Numbered from the stretch's first letter, positions 1 to 8,936 are shown. The stretch is DNA of 64,000 nucleotides from Streptomyces guryensis (GCF_021261325.1 NZ_JAJSBI010000001.1:744001-808000), one strand, 5' to 3'. The notes: generated by a model from the sequence alone, not told the origin. Translations and numbers: made by a program.

Positions 1-2
1 AA

Positions 3-704
3 CCGGATCGGTTCGCGGCGTTCGCGCACCTCCCCATGAAGGATCCCGAGGCGGCCGCGGACGAACTGGAACGGTGCGTGACCCGATTGGGCTTCCGCGG
101 CGCCTCGATCAACGGGACCACCGACGGACTGTTCCTCGACGACCCGCGCTTCGCTCCGATCCTGTCGCGTGCCGAGGCCATCGGCGCCCCCCTCTATGTC
201 CATCCCGGACCCGCGCCACGTGCGGTGCGCGACATCTACTTCCAGGGGCTGCCGGACTTTACCGCGTTCATCTTGTCCAATGCCGGTTTCGGCTGGCATG
301 CGGAAACGGGGCTTCACATTCTGCGCCTGGCCGTGTCGGGCGCACTCGACCGAAATCCGGATCTGAAGCTGATCATCGGCCATATGGGCGAGCTGCTGCC
401 GATGATGCTCCAGCGCGTCGATGCCATGTTCGGACCGGGAAAGGCAATCGGGCTGAAGCGGGACGTATCGCAGACCATCTTGGATCAGGTGTGGATCACG
501 ACCAGTGGTTTCTTCGATCAATCCGCGTTCCTTGCCGCCCTGACCGCTTTCGGTGCGGATCGCATCCTTTTCTCGGTCGATTATCCGTACAGCCCCAATG
601 ACGAGGCCACGGCGTTCCTCAACAGCTTGCCGGTTTCTCCCGCCGATCGGGCGCGGATCGCTCATGGCAACGCCGACGCGCTCCTTGGCTTGTCAGGAGC
701 CTGA
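3..704 (+). CDS. Amidohydrolase (ACMSD / amidohydrolase-2 family), 5' end outside window
   Basis: The reading frame is open from the first bases and reads into the window in family-like style (PDRFAAFAHLPMKDPEAAAD), so the ATG at 36 is probably internal and the gene starts upstream. The visible C-terminal part has the metal and active-site pattern of the TIM-barrel amidohydrolase-2 family: a His in YVHPG, a His in IIGHMGE and the late Asp in ILFSVDYPYS. The N-terminal HxH pair lies outside the window. Members decarboxylate or hydrolyse small acids such as 2-amino-3-carboxymuconate semialdehyde or resorcylates; the substrate here cannot be read. No partner gene is visible. Confidence 0.85.
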   Translation, partial: PDRFAAFAHLPMKDPEAAADELERCVTRLGFRGASINGTTDGLFLDDPRFAPILSRAEAIGAPLYVHPGPAPRAVRDIYFQGLPDFTAFILSNAGFGWHAETGLHILRLAVSGALDRNPDLKLIIGHMGELLPMMLQRVDAMFGPGKAIGLKRDVSQTILDQVWITTSGFFDQSAFLAALTAFGADRILFSVDYPYSPNDEATAFLNSLPVSPADRARIAHGNADALLGLSGA

Positions 705-735
705 TCGTTCGCGCTCGCGAGGTTGGGTGTCCAAT

Positions 736-840
736 GCTTGATCAAATAAGCGGGGAGTTCTCCTGACCTGCAACGATGGGACTTGTCTAGGGTCCAGTTG
801 GCTGCACGGAAAGAAGCACTCTCTGCTTATTTGATCAAGC
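736..840. repeat. Pair of long inverted repeats, IS-end or MITE-like
   Basis: A perfect 16-bp inverted repeat, GCTTGATCAAATAAGC at 736-751 and its complement at 825-840, encloses 73 bp. Outside the perfect arms the similarity continues imperfectly (GGTTGGGTGTCC on the left against GGGTGGGGTGTCC read from the right). The total imperfect arm is roughly 30 bases or more. No transposase lies between them. This looks like two ends of an insertion sequence brought together by internal deletion, or a short non-autonomous element. The AT-rich core stands out from the GC-rich background. No target duplication could be confirmed by eye. Confidence 0.55.
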
Positions 841-1167
841 CTCGGACACCCCACCCTGTGAAAGCGCGAGGCTGGACGGCGCAGCCGTGTCCAGGTCGAG
901 GGGTTTCCCGGCGAGTTCGTCACAGAGCCGGTTTCGTCGTACAGGTGGGCCGCGGTGACACGACGACAGTGCCTGGGCGTCATCGGAGTCTGCGGCTGGT
1001 GACTCGTCTGCGTTCGGTCCAGGGCGTTCGATGTGGTGACCGGCAGATGACCCAGGGCCATGGGCTGTCGGTGCCGAGAGATGGGAAGGCGCTGGTTGTT
1101 CACGCGGAGCAGAGCTGCCGCGGAGGCCAGCGGATGCTGGAGCCGGCCCAGGTCCGCGCGGGTGCTG

Positions 1168-1308
1168 CGGTGCAACGACGGACCCACCGTTACCGCACAG
1201 GCTGTGCTCCTGGCCACCGGGTTCTCCTACCGGTGGCTCGCTACGCCCGCTCTGGAGGCGCTGACCGGCAGGAGCGTCGTCTGCGGCTCAGCCAGGGAGT
1301 GCCGGTCC
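1168..1308 (+). pseudogene. Fragment of a thioredoxin-reductase-like FAD oxidoreductase
   Basis: An open stretch in the frame of the downstream SDR translates to DGPTVTAQAVLLATGFSYRW followed by LATPALEALTGRSVVCGSA. This matches the segment of thioredoxin-reductase-like flavoproteins that reads TVTARAVLLATGVSYRRL..PALEAL.G.GV.YGAA. No flavoprotein N-terminal GxGxxG or CxxC region is readable upstream and the frame then runs into the SDR leader. It is a short internal relic. The family match is from memory of the conserved segment. Confidence 0.5.
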
Positions 1309-1404
1309 ATGGATAAGCGGTCCTCTCCCGCCCCTGCGCGGGCGCCTCTACGGTCGAGGCTGCGGGCGCTCACCGGCCCGCCGTACCGAAGGAGCAAGTC
1401 CCCC

Positions 1405-2154
1405 ATGAAGATGACCGGCAACACGATCCTGATCACCGGCGGAACCTCGGGCATCGGCCTCGGTCTGGCCCTGCGTCTGCACGAGGCCGGCAACAAGGTG
1501 ATCGTCGCCGGCCGGCGCAAGGAACTCCTCGACGAGATCACGGCCGAGCACCCGGGCGTCGACGCGCTCGTCCTCGATGTCGCGGACCCCGACTCGATCG
1601 CGCGGGCCCGTGAGAGCGTGGCGGCGAGCCACCCGGGGCTGAACGTCCTGGTCAACAACGCCGGCATCATGCAGCGGGAGAACCTCCTCGACCCGGCCGG
1701 ACTCCAGGTCGCCGAGGATCACGTCGCGACCAATCTGCTCGGCACGATCCGGATGACGTACGCCTTCCTGCCGCTGCTGGTGGGCAAGGACGACGCGGTC
1801 GTCATGAACGTCACCTCGGCGCTGGCGTTCGTCCCGTATCAGAGCACGCCGACCTACAGTGCAACCAAGGCCGCGCTGCACTCCTTCTCCGAGAGCCTCC
1901 GCATCCAGCTCGCCGGCGCTGACACCGGCGTCCAGGTGATCGAGATGGTTCCGCCGGGCGTGCAAACCAACCTGTTCGGCCAGCAGGACAGCGAACACGC
2001 CATGCCGCTGGACGACTTCCTCAGCGAGGCCCTGGACCTGCTGCGCGAGAAGCCCGACGCGAAGGAGATTGTCGTCGAGCGCGCCAGGTTCATCCGCGAC
2101 GCGGTGGCCACCGGCTCCTACGACGACGTCCTCGCCATGATCGCCGGCAGCTGA
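1405..2154 (+). CDS. Short-chain dehydrogenase/reductase (SDR), DltE-like
   Basis: A 249-residue classical SDR that uses NAD(P)(H) to interconvert a hydroxyl and a keto group. The Rossmann motif TGGTSGIG is near residue 11, NNAG near residue 85, a catalytic Ser in VMNVTSA near 136, and YSATKAA supplies the catalytic Tyr-x-x-x-Lys near 150. The ATG at 1405 is chosen because AAGGAG lies at 1389-1394; the longer in-frame opening upstream contains the flavoprotein relic. A strong hairpin follows at 2287. It appears to be a single-gene unit and the substrate is unknown. Confidence 0.88.
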   Translation: MKMTGNTILITGGTSGIGLGLALRLHEAGNKVIVAGRRKELLDEITAEHPGVDALVLDVADPDSIARARESVAASHPGLNVLVNNAGIMQRENLLDPAGLQVAEDHVATNLLGTIRMTYAFLPLLVGKDDAVVMNVTSALAFVPYQSTPTYSATKAALHSFSESLRIQLAGADTGVQVIEMVPPGVQTNLFGQQDSEHAMPLDDFLSEALDLLREKPDAKEIVVERARFIRDAVATGSYDDVLAMIAGS

Positions 2155-2286
2155 CCAACCTGTCATTTCCGACGGGAAACAACAGCACGCGAGCGCCGTC
2201 ACACGACAACCCTCGTCCTATCGGCCGGGTCGGGCGACGAGGCCCGGGGCCCGTCCAAAGCGTCAGGAGTCCTCGACGGAGACCGT

Positions 2287-2323
2287 CGCCGCAGGCCGCC
2301 TTCCATGCCGACGGCCTGCGGCG
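2287..2323. terminator. Hairpin terminator downstream of SDR gene
   Basis: Perfect 12-bp arms CGCCGCAGGCCG (2287-2298) and CGGCCTGCGGCG (2312-2323) enclose a 13-base loop. It lies 130 bases after the SDR stop and before the regulator at 2502. There is no U-tract, as is usual in Streptomyces. The rest of 2155-2501 shows no gene. Confidence 0.6.
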
Positions 2324-2501
2324 TACCGCCGACAGCCGGCGAATTTCCCAGCGGGTCACACAGGGGCAGGTGATCATCGGATCGTCTCGCTGCGCGCGCC
2401 CTCGCGTCGGCTGTGTGAGCGGCTTCGCGCGGGTGGGAGGGGAGGGGAGGGCGTAGCCATGGATCAGCAGTCTCTGGATAGCCAGGCGGGATGCAGCGAG
2501 G

Positions 2502-3350
2502 ATGGACCGCATGGACAAGAAGGAACTGGCGGAATTCCTGCGCCACCGGCGTGAGGCGCTGCGGCCCCGCGACGTCGGGCTGGTCGAGGGCGCGCGCAGG
2601 CGTACACAGGGGCTGCGCCGCGAGGAGGTCGCCCAACTAGCAGGCATGTCCACTGACTACTACGCCCGGCTGGAACAGCAGCGTGCTCCGCAGCCCTCCG
2701 TCCAGATCACCGCAGCCCTCGCCCGGGCACTGCGGCTGACCCTGGACGAACGCGACCATCTCTTCGCCCTCATCGGCCACAACGCCCCGGCCCGCTTCCA
2801 CCGCTCCGAGCATGTCAGCCCGACCCTGATGCGGGTCCTGGACCGCCTGGACGACTCCCCGGCCCTGGTGCAGACCGACCTGCTCGACACCCTCGCGATG
2901 AACCCGTTGGCCATTGCGCTGCTCGGCGACCAGACCCGCCACACCGGTCTGGCCAGTAGCGGCTACTACCGCTGGTTCATGGACCCGGCCGAGCGTCTGG
3001 TGTATCCCGAGGAGGTCCACGAACACCACGGCCGCGCCCATGCAGCGCGCCTGCGGGCCGCGCTGACAGCCGGCAGCGACACCCCCCGAGCCGCCCGGAT
3101 CCTCGCCGAACTCCAGGAACACAGCCCCGAATTCGTCCGCATGTGGGAACTGCAGGAAGTCGCACAAAGCTACGACGACTGCAAGACCCTCCTCCATCCC
3201 GAACTCGGCCGCATCGATGTCGACGCCCAGCTCCTGTTCACCGAGAACCGCGCCCAGACCCTGGTGGTGCTGACCACTCGTCCCGGCACGGAGAGCCACA
3301 GCAAACTCGAACTGCTCTCCGTCATCGGACACCAACAGCTCACCCCCTGA
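2502..3350 (+). CDS. XRE-family regulator with MmyB-like ligand domain
   Basis: 282 residues. The N-terminal helix-turn-helix (about residues 6-75) has the signature RTQGLRREEVAQLAGMSTDY and YYARLEQQRAPQPS. The C-terminal domain (about 105-275) matches the MmyB-like ligand-binding type common in actinomycetes (LAMNPLAIALLGD, RWFMDPAERLVYPEE, VDAQLLFTENRAQTLVVLTT). Such proteins typically control an adjacent SDR or oxidoreductase, and the SDR at 1405 lies directly upstream in the same direction, so it is a plausible target. The start is ATG at 2502; ATG at 2511 is also possible. Confidence 0.88.
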   Translation: MDRMDKKELAEFLRHRREALRPRDVGLVEGARRRTQGLRREEVAQLAGMSTDYYARLEQQRAPQPSVQITAALARALRLTLDERDHLFALIGHNAPARFHRSEHVSPTLMRVLDRLDDSPALVQTDLLDTLAMNPLAIALLGDQTRHTGLASSGYYRWFMDPAERLVYPEEVHEHHGRAHAARLRAALTAGSDTPRAARILAELQEHSPEFVRMWELQEVAQSYDDCKTLLHPELGRIDVDAQLLFTENRAQTLVVLTTRPGTESHSKLELLSVIGHQQLTP

Positions 3351-3680
3351 CGTCCCGGACCGGGGACCGGCCGGGCTCGGCGCGGGAGGGGCCGAAAAGC
3401 TGGAGACCTGTGTGCCGAATCCGGTCAGGGGCGCTGGTGATGCACGGGTCACGGTCCAGGACGCCGGAAGGCGTCGGGACCAGCGGCGCGGCACCCCGCG
3501 CGCCCACTTCCGCACGGCCCTTGTCCCGCGCGCTGCGGCCAGACAGGTGGGCCCCCTGGACTGTCCGGACTCCGTGGTCGGGCCACCGTGACCGGATGCC
3601 GCCTCCGTTTACTCTCGCCGGATATGCGGAGGCTGCATCCGTTTTGATGCGCCGCAGGATCACGGCAGGCAGGAGGGTGC
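3351..3680. other. Intergenic, no gene recognised
   Basis: The short open frames on both strands have no recognisable protein features. The stretch leads into a chimeric pseudogene and is probably decayed sequence. Confidence 0.4.
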
Positions 3681-3976
3681 ATGAGCGCTGGTAAGCAGCG
3701 GGGACGTAAGCCCCGCGCGGACGTCCAGCGCAACCGCGCTGCCCTCCTGAGCGCACCCGGGGCGTTCCGGCCGGAACGCTCGGCCGCCTCGCCATCCCCG
3801 TCACCGGCGACTTTGAGGAGGCGCGGCGTGTGGCCATGCGGCTCGTGGACGACACCGGCTACGACGCCGGCATGCTGGCCGACTCCTGGCGCCAGCAGCC
3901 GAACAGCCCTGCCTACTGGACCGAACTGACCCTCGATGAGCTTCCCGCGGCGCTGGCCGCGGCCGACCGTGTCATC
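3681..3976 (+). pseudogene. Chimeric relic: TetR N-terminus joined to NAD(P)-binding reductase C-terminus
   Basis: From the ATG at 3681 the frame reads GKQRGRKPRADVQRNRAALL, the typical N-terminal arm of a TetR regulator, then loses similarity after about 28 codons. From 3773 a different frame reads LGRLAIPVTGDFEEARRVAM and continues RLVDDTGYDAGMLADSWRQQ, then PAYWTELTLDELPAALAAAD. That is the C-terminus of the NADPH-dependent F420 reductase-like NAD(P)-binding family (pattern ALP.AGDD..A...V....D..G.D....GPLA.SWR.Q...PAY). The two parts lie in different frames with no complete domain, so this is a deletion junction between divergent neighbours. Confidence 0.6.
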
Positions 3977-5663
3977 ACCTGGACGGCGTCGGCAGGAGCA
4001 CGCGGGAGATCGCGCCGGTGTCGTGGTGGATGGTGTGCGTGCACGGCTCCAACTCGCTTCCGGTGCCGGGCGCTGCGCCGGTGCCCTCGTTACGTGCGTA
4101 TCGGGGGTGGGAGCCACCGGCTATGAGCAGGCGGATCCGGTGTCCGGCCTTGACCTGGTGCGCGCAGGCGTCCAACCGCACACGCACGGTCTGCACCTGG
4201 TCGGGGGGCGAGGTGGGGTCCAGGCGGAGGAGTCCTTCGGCGAAGTTGCGGGACACGCCCTTGGGGTCGACGTCGCAGAGCCGCACGAAGACATCGGCGT
4301 GCGGGTTGCTCCTGCTGTGCGCCAGCTCGACGACGGGTGTTCCCATGATCTCCAGCGGCGCGGTCAACGGGTCAGTGGTGAAGGTGAGCACATCGGAGCG
4401 GCTCTCCAGAGCGGCGTTGTCCTTGGCGCCACCGCCGGGGACGAGCAGTGGACCACCGAGGGTCGGCGTGGGGTCCGCCGGGTCGTAGACGTACGTGGAC
4501 GGCGCGCCGCTGCTCGGTTCGTCGGCCAGGAGCTTGCCGCCCGACTGCAGGTAGCGCACGGTCTCGCCGGCCTCCGGTGGCCATTCGGCCAGGTGTCGCC
4601 AGGCGCCCTGCCCGGTGAGGTACACCTCGACGGGGGGTGCGGAGCGTGGGTGTGCCGGCGCTTCGTCGGCAAGGTGCGTCTCCAGCCATTCGAGATTGGC
4701 GCGGAGCAGGCGCCCCATGCCCTTTTGGCCCAGTTCCTGGTGGGTCCAGGGGCCGATGGTGAGCGAGACCTCGACCCCGCGCGCACGCAGCGCCTGGTAC
4801 TGGTGCAGGGTCTGATCGAGGAAGAGGTCCTGCCAGCCGGCGACGAGCCGCACCGGGACGTTCGCCCGCTGAAGGGCGTCGTCGAGTTTGAGCCGGTCCC
4901 ACACGGGATCGTCGCGGTCCGGAGTCGTCAGCCATTCCCGGAACCACTGCGCGCGGTGCTCGGTCGCCTCGTCGGCCGCATCGGCCAGCGGGAGAGCGCC
5001 GTAGACCGGGGCCAGTCGCCGGTTCAGGGTCAGCAACCTGGTCACGCCCCGCAGCCCGGGGAACTTCTCCTGATGGACGACCATCTCCGCCCAGGGCAGG
5101 AAGTCGCCCAGGTGGAACGCTCCGCCTCCGTGAACCGCGTTGTGCATGTCGTGCGGTGCCACGGCGATCAAGCACGTGCGCAGCTCAGGGGGCGGGTCCA
5201 TCAGCAGCGCCCACTGGGTCCAGCCCACATAGGACCCACCGGAGGTGGCGAGCCGCCCGTCGAACCACGGCTGGGTGCGCAACCATGCGACCGCGTCCTG
5301 GGCGTCATCGGCTTCGTTCGCCATCGGGTAGAAGGTTCCCGTGGAGCCGAACGTGCCGCGGCAGCTCTGAACGACGACGTGATATCCGTGGTCCGCGTAC
5401 ACCCTCGCCTCGAGGTCATGCGGAAAGCCGCGCCCGTAGGGCGTGCGCAGGAGGACGGTGCCCTTCGGTTGGCTGGTGTCGGGGGCGTAGTGGTCCGTCA
5501 CCAGGAGGGCGCCGTCGCGGGCGGGGACCGGAAGGTTCCGCTCGACCTTGTAGCCGTGTCGGGTGCCCGGCAGCTGCATCAGGCGGGTCAGGACCCGGTC
5601 CGCCGCTCGGGCGGACCGGCTCGGGGGCGCCAATGTGGTGGGACGAGGAAGTGTCGTGGTCAT
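3975..5663 (-). CDS. CocE/NonD family hydrolase
   Basis: 562 residues of the X-Pro dipeptidyl-peptidase S15 / cocaine-esterase family, serine hydrolases acting on esters or amides. The nucleophile is Ser144 in SGGSYVGW. The oxyanion-side motif VQSCRGTFGS precedes it, GPWTHQELG marks the region of the catalytic His, and the C-terminal jelly-roll has HRIRLLIAGGSHPRY. No signal peptide is evident. It begins 58 bases after the beta-lactamase-like gene on the same strand and is the last gene of the ABC-importer/hydrolase cluster. It overlaps by a base or two the opposing pseudogene at 3681. Confidence 0.9.
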   Translation of the reverse strand: MTTTLPRPTTLAPPSRSARAADRVLTRLMQLPGTRHGYKVERNLPVPARDGALLVTDHYAPDTSQPKGTVLLRTPYGRGFPHDLEARVYADHGYHVVVQSCRGTFGSTGTFYPMANEADDAQDAVAWLRTQPWFDGRLATSGGSYVGWTQWALLMDPPPELRTCLIAVAPHDMHNAVHGGGAFHLGDFLPWAEMVVHQEKFPGLRGVTRLLTLNRRLAPVYGALPLADAADEATEHRAQWFREWLTTPDRDDPVWDRLKLDDALQRANVPVRLVAGWQDLFLDQTLHQYQALRARGVEVSLTIGPWTHQELGQKGMGRLLRANLEWLETHLADEAPAHPRSAPPVEVYLTGQGAWRHLAEWPPEAGETVRYLQSGGKLLADEPSSGAPSTYVYDPADPTPTLGGPLLVPGGGAKDNAALESRSDVLTFTTDPLTAPLEIMGTPVVELAHSRSNPHADVFVRLCDVDPKGVSRNFAEGLLRLDPTSPPDQVQTVRVRLDACAHQVKAGHRIRLLIAGGSHPRYARNEGTGAAPGTGSELEPCTHTIHHDTGAISRVLLPTPSR

Positions 5664-5721
5664 GACCTGGTCTCTGGTTCTTCGGTGGACTGGTTCGGAC
5701 GTGGTGTACCGAAGTCGGGCT

Positions 5722-6867
5722 TCACAGGCAGGCGTTCAGCGCGCGGCAGAGCGCGTTGGCCCGGTCGTCGGGCAGGCCACCGGGCTGTGCGGTCTGGTAG
5801 GCGAAGGCAATCTCTGATTCCAGGTGGGCGAAGCCCAGGCAGCCGCCGAGGCCGTCGTGGCCGAAGCTGCCGGGTCCGATCATCGGCCGGTGGGTGGAGC
5901 TGGTCATGAAGCCGGTGCCCCAGCCGCCGCCCGCGTCGGGGCCGACGAACGGACGGCCCTCGGAGCGCACCACTAGGGCGTCGCGGACGACGTCCGCGCC
6001 CAGCAACCTGACTCCGTCGACCTCGCCCACCGTGGCCGCGTACAGCCGTGCCAGGCTGCGGGCGTTCGTCACGAGATTGCCTGCCGGGATCTCTACCGAA
6101 AGCCACGCCTCGGTGTTGGCTTCCTGGGTGATGCGGGTGGCGTCGAAGACACCGCCCAGGCTGATGGAGCGTTCGATCATCGGTGCGCCGAGAGCTGCGG
6201 CCATCAGCGCGGCGGCCTCGGGGTCGGTGATGGGCAGTGGGTCCGCCAGGGGGTGGAAATCGGCTGACGCGGGGTCCGCGCCGTACGTCATCGTCAGGTT
6301 CAGGGGATCTGCCACGTGCTCGCGCAGCCACTGACCGGGGCGCAGTCCCGTCGCCCGGCGCAGCACCTCGCCGGCCAGCCAGCCGAAGGTGAGCGCGTGG
6401 TAGGCGTACGCGGTCCCCGGGGCCCAGGCCGGCGCCTGCCGGGCCAGCGTGTCCGCCACCGGCTGCCAGGCGCGCAGGTCCTCCACCGTCACATCCGCCT
6501 CGGGTGCCACCAGCCCGGCCCGGTGCGCGAGTAGCTGCCGTACCGTCGTCGCTTCCTTGCCGTTCTCGGCGAACTCCGGCCAGTACTTGGCCACCGGGGC
6601 GTCGAGGTCGATCAGGCCGCGCTCCGCGGCCATCAGCAGGCAGACGGTGGTGACGCCCTTGCTGACGGAGAAGACGACGGTGCGGGTGCCGGGTGTCCAG
6701 GCGCCCCGGGCGGTCTGCCCGGCCCAGATGTCCACCACCGGCGCTCCCTCGGCGTACACCACGCAGGAGGCGGCCGTGTCGCCGCGGTGCCGGAAGTTGT
6801 CGGCGAAGGCGTCCGCGATCGCCTCGAATCCGCTGGAGACGCGGCCTTCCATCTGTACTGCTGTCAT
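5722..6867 (-). CDS. Serine hydrolase, beta-lactamase / EstB-like
   Basis: 381 residues from the ATG at 6867, chosen because AGGGAG lies about 9 bases upstream; a longer frame reaches 6942 but overlaps the previous gene. The class C beta-lactamase-type catalytic SxxK is visible as Ser67-Val-Ser-Lys70 in VVFSVSKGVTT. A YxN-like element occurs in AYAYHALTFG and HDGLGGCLGF lies near the C-terminus in the KTG-like position. Family members are mostly esterases or D-amino-acid peptidases. It starts one base after the alpha/beta hydrolase stop codon, so translation is probably coupled. Confidence 0.85.
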   Translation of the reverse strand: MTAVQMEGRVSSGFEAIADAFADNFRHRGDTAASCVVYAEGAPVVDIWAGQTARGAWTPGTRTVVFSVSKGVTTVCLLMAAERGLIDLDAPVAKYWPEFAENGKEATTVRQLLAHRAGLVAPEADVTVEDLRAWQPVADTLARQAPAWAPGTAYAYHALTFGWLAGEVLRRATGLRPGQWLREHVADPLNLTMTYGADPASADFHPLADPLPITDPEAAALMAAALGAPMIERSISLGGVFDATRITQEANTEAWLSVEIPAGNLVTNARSLARLYAATVGEVDGVRLLGADVVRDALVVRSEGRPFVGPDAGGGWGTGFMTSSTHRPMIGPGSFGHDGLGGCLGFAHLESEIAFAYQTAQPGGLPDDRANALCRALNACL

Positions 6868-6868
6868 G

Positions 6869-7696
6869 TCACGCACTCCCTCGTGCCGTGTTGTCCCGGA
6901 TCTGGGTGATGATCTGAGGCCAGAGCGGACGGGGAAGCTCATGGCCCATTGCGCGGTGGACGGTCAGCTTCGAATCCGCGATCAGTTCGTGCATGGCCGT
7001 GGACCCACCGGGATCGATCAAGCGGTCGCCGTCGCCGTGCAGGATCGTGGTGGGCACGGTGATGCGGTGCAGGTGAGGCGTACGGTCGGGAGAGTTGTCG
7101 AGCGCCTCCACCTGACGCACGATGCCGTCGGGGTCGTAGTCCCGGTCGTACATCTGGCCGCCGAGTTCGCGCAGCCAGGCGATGTCCTGGGGGTATCCGG
7201 GTGAGGCGCACACCGCTTCGTTGTCCAGGTACAGGGCGATCGCCTCGTCGCGATCGCGGGCCCGGGGACGGTGGGTCCGCTCGTCGACCAGGTCGCGTCC
7301 GGCAATGAAATCCGTGCTGGGCGCCGTGTAGATCAGGGCGAGGGTCAGCACGCGCGTGGGGTGGTCGAGGGCGAGCTGCTGGGCGACCATGCCACCCATG
7401 GACTGTCCCACTATGTGCGCCGCGGGAATGTCGAGCGCGGTGAGGAGGCCCGCGGTGTCGTTCGCCATGTCGGCCAGGGTGTAGCCGCCTTGCGGGAACT
7501 TCTGCGACAGGCCGACGTCCCGGTTGTCGAAGCGGAGGACGTTGAAGCCGGCGTCGGCGAGTTGTCGGCACAGATCGGCGTGCCATCCGAGCATGTGGGC
7601 GCCGAGGCCCTGGATCAGCAGCAGCGGGGGGCGGCCGGGATCGCCGAAGGTGTCGTAGTTGAGCGACACCCCTGCGGGCGTGGTGACCATGGTCAT
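6869..7696 (-). CDS. Alpha/beta hydrolase
   Basis: 275 residues of the alpha/beta-hydrolase fold. The oxyanion-hole motif is LIQGLGAHMLGW (about residues 27-38). The nucleophile elbow is GQSMGG with Ser99. The acid is probably in HGDGDRLIDP and the His in RAMGHELP near the C-terminus. It resembles esterases and enol-lactone hydrolases; the substrate is not known. It sits between the ABC importer and two other hydrolases on the same strand, with a 222-base gap upstream. Confidence 0.87.
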   Translation of the reverse strand: MTMVTTPAGVSLNYDTFGDPGRPPLLLIQGLGAHMLGWHADLCRQLADAGFNVLRFDNRDVGLSQKFPQGGYTLADMANDTAGLLTALDIPAAHIVGQSMGGMVAQQLALDHPTRVLTLALIYTAPSTDFIAGRDLVDERTHRPRARDRDEAIALYLDNEAVCASPGYPQDIAWLRELGGQMYDRDYDPDGIVRQVEALDNSPDRTPHLHRITVPTTILHGDGDRLIDPGGSTAMHELIADSKLTVHRAMGHELPRPLWPQIITQIRDNTARGSA

Positions 7697-7918
7697 GGAA
7701 GGTTCCGTTCCGTTATCGGATCGAGTGGATGCCCATGGCCGGCTGACCGGCGACCAGGGCGGACGCGCCGCTGACGAGGAACGCGAGCCGCGGCCGCCAA
7801 GCCCCTACGAGTGAGCCAGCGGTGGCCGGGGCCGTGAGCTGGGGCAGACCGGTGGGGACCTTGAGCCTCCGTCCGGGTCCGGCAGGCGGAGTGCGTGCGA
7901 TGTGGGCGACGGCGTTGT
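7697..7918 (-). other. Gap between importer and hydrolases, possible MFS relic
   Basis: The minus strand translates to a hydrophobic piece (AFLVSGASALVAG preceded by GSLVGAWRPR) resembling a C-terminal transmembrane segment of a major-facilitator protein. It is not attached to a complete gene. If correct, a transporter gene was deleted here. No terminator was recognised, so read-through from the ABC genes into the hydrolases remains possible. Confidence 0.25.
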
Positions 7919-8935
7919 TCAGCGCACGGAAGGCGTCGATGCGGCCGCCACTTCCGTCGGTGCGGTGCTGAGTTCTCGCCACCGGTGACAGGCGACGGTC
8001 GTGCCTGCCGGGGTCTGTTCGAGCGCCGGCCGTTCGGTGCGGCACAGCGGGGCCGCGTGTGGGCAGCGTGTGGCGAAGGGACATCCTGCGGCGGAGACGG
8101 GGCCGGTGTTGTCACCCGTGCGCACGCGTCGCAGGCGGCGTTCTGCCTGGCGCACCGGGTCCGGGACGGGCGCTGCTTCGAGCAGGGTCCTGGTGTAGGG
8201 GTGCATCGGCGCGGTGTAGACCGTGTCGGCGGGGCCCTGCTCCATGATCTGTCCGCGGTACAGGACCATGATGCGGTGCGAGAGGTGCCGGACGACGTCC
8301 AGGTCATGGGCCACGAACAGGTAGCCGAGGGCGAACTCGTCCTGTAGCTCCCGGAGGAGGTTGAGCACCTGGGCCTGGACCGAGAGGTCCAGGGCGCTGA
8401 CCGGCTCGTCGCAGATCACCAGCCGTGGTTGTGCGACCAGAGCCCGGGCGATGGCGATGCGTTGCCGCTGGCCGCCGGAGAAGCTCGACGGGTAACGGTC
8501 CGCAGCGGTCGCGGGGAGTCCGACGCGCTCGAGCATGGTGATGACCCGGTTGCGGACCTCGTCCGTGGCCAGTTTCTCTGCCCGCAGCGACTCGCCGAGC
8601 GTCTGAGCGACGGTTCGGGTCGGGTTCAGGGAGCTGTACGGATCCTGGAAGATCACTTGCAGGTCGCGGCTGAGCGCACGGCGTCGCTTGTGGTCGGCCC
8701 GGGTGATGTCCTCGCCCGCGAACTCGATCTGACCGTCGGCCGACGACACCAGGCCCAGCACGGCCCGGCCGATGGTGGTCTTGCCGGAGCCTGATTCGCC
8801 CACGACGCCCAGCGTCTCCCGCTCGGCCACGGAGAAGCTCACCTGGTCGACGGCTCGCAGGACGGGTGAGCCGTGGCCGCGGCGGAAGTGCACCGACAGA
8901 TCGCGGACTTCGAGGAGGTTCGTCTCGTCGTTCAC
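7919..8935 (-). CDS. Oligopeptide ABC transporter ATP-binding protein (OppF/DppF type)
   Basis: 338 residues from the GTG at 8935, preferred because GAAGG lies 8 bases upstream; GTG at 8944 would overlap the previous gene. Walker A is GESGSGKTT (about residues 42-50), the Q-loop region is VIFQDPYSSLNP, the signature is SFSGGQRQRIAIARA, Walker B is LVICDEPVSALD, and the H-loop is VAHDL. The C-terminal oligopeptide extension carries the Cys-rich ATRCPHAAPLC motif. It would energise peptide-type import with the fused ATPase upstream, to which it is translationally coupled. Confidence 0.92.
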   Translation of the reverse strand: MNDETNLLEVRDLSVHFRRGHGSPVLRAVDQVSFSVAERETLGVVGESGSGKTTIGRAVLGLVSSADGQIEFAGEDITRADHKRRRALSRDLQVIFQDPYSSLNPTRTVAQTLGESLRAEKLATDEVRNRVITMLERVGLPATAADRYPSSFSGGQRQRIAIARALVAQPRLVICDEPVSALDLSVQAQVLNLLRELQDEFALGYLFVAHDLDVVRHLSHRIMVLYRGQIMEQGPADTVYTAPMHPYTRTLLEAAPVPDPVRQAERRLRRVRTGDNTGPVSAAGCPFATRCPHAAPLCRTERPALEQTPAGTTVACHRWRELSTAPTEVAAASTPSVR

Positions 8936-8936
8936 G

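Noticed and set aside
693..1316. Open frames of 170+ codons on both strands
   Set aside because: They overlap each other, show no motif, and are long only because high GC lowers stop frequency; the zone holds an inverted repeat and a flavoprotein relic.
5063..5660. Possibility that the long frames around 16954-18864 extend the CocE protein N-terminally
   Set aside because: The extra codons above 18630 translate to the SDR relic in a wrong frame, and AAGGAG precedes the ATG at 18630.
4012..5909. A plus-strand frame of 657 codons opposite the CocE gene
   Set aside because: It is the antisense shadow of a convincing CocE hydrolase, and its amino-acid content is unbalanced.
7725..7840. Hydrophobic minus-strand piece as an MFS transporter gene
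   Set aside because: Only about one transmembrane segment is readable, with no start and no family motif; kept only as a weak note.
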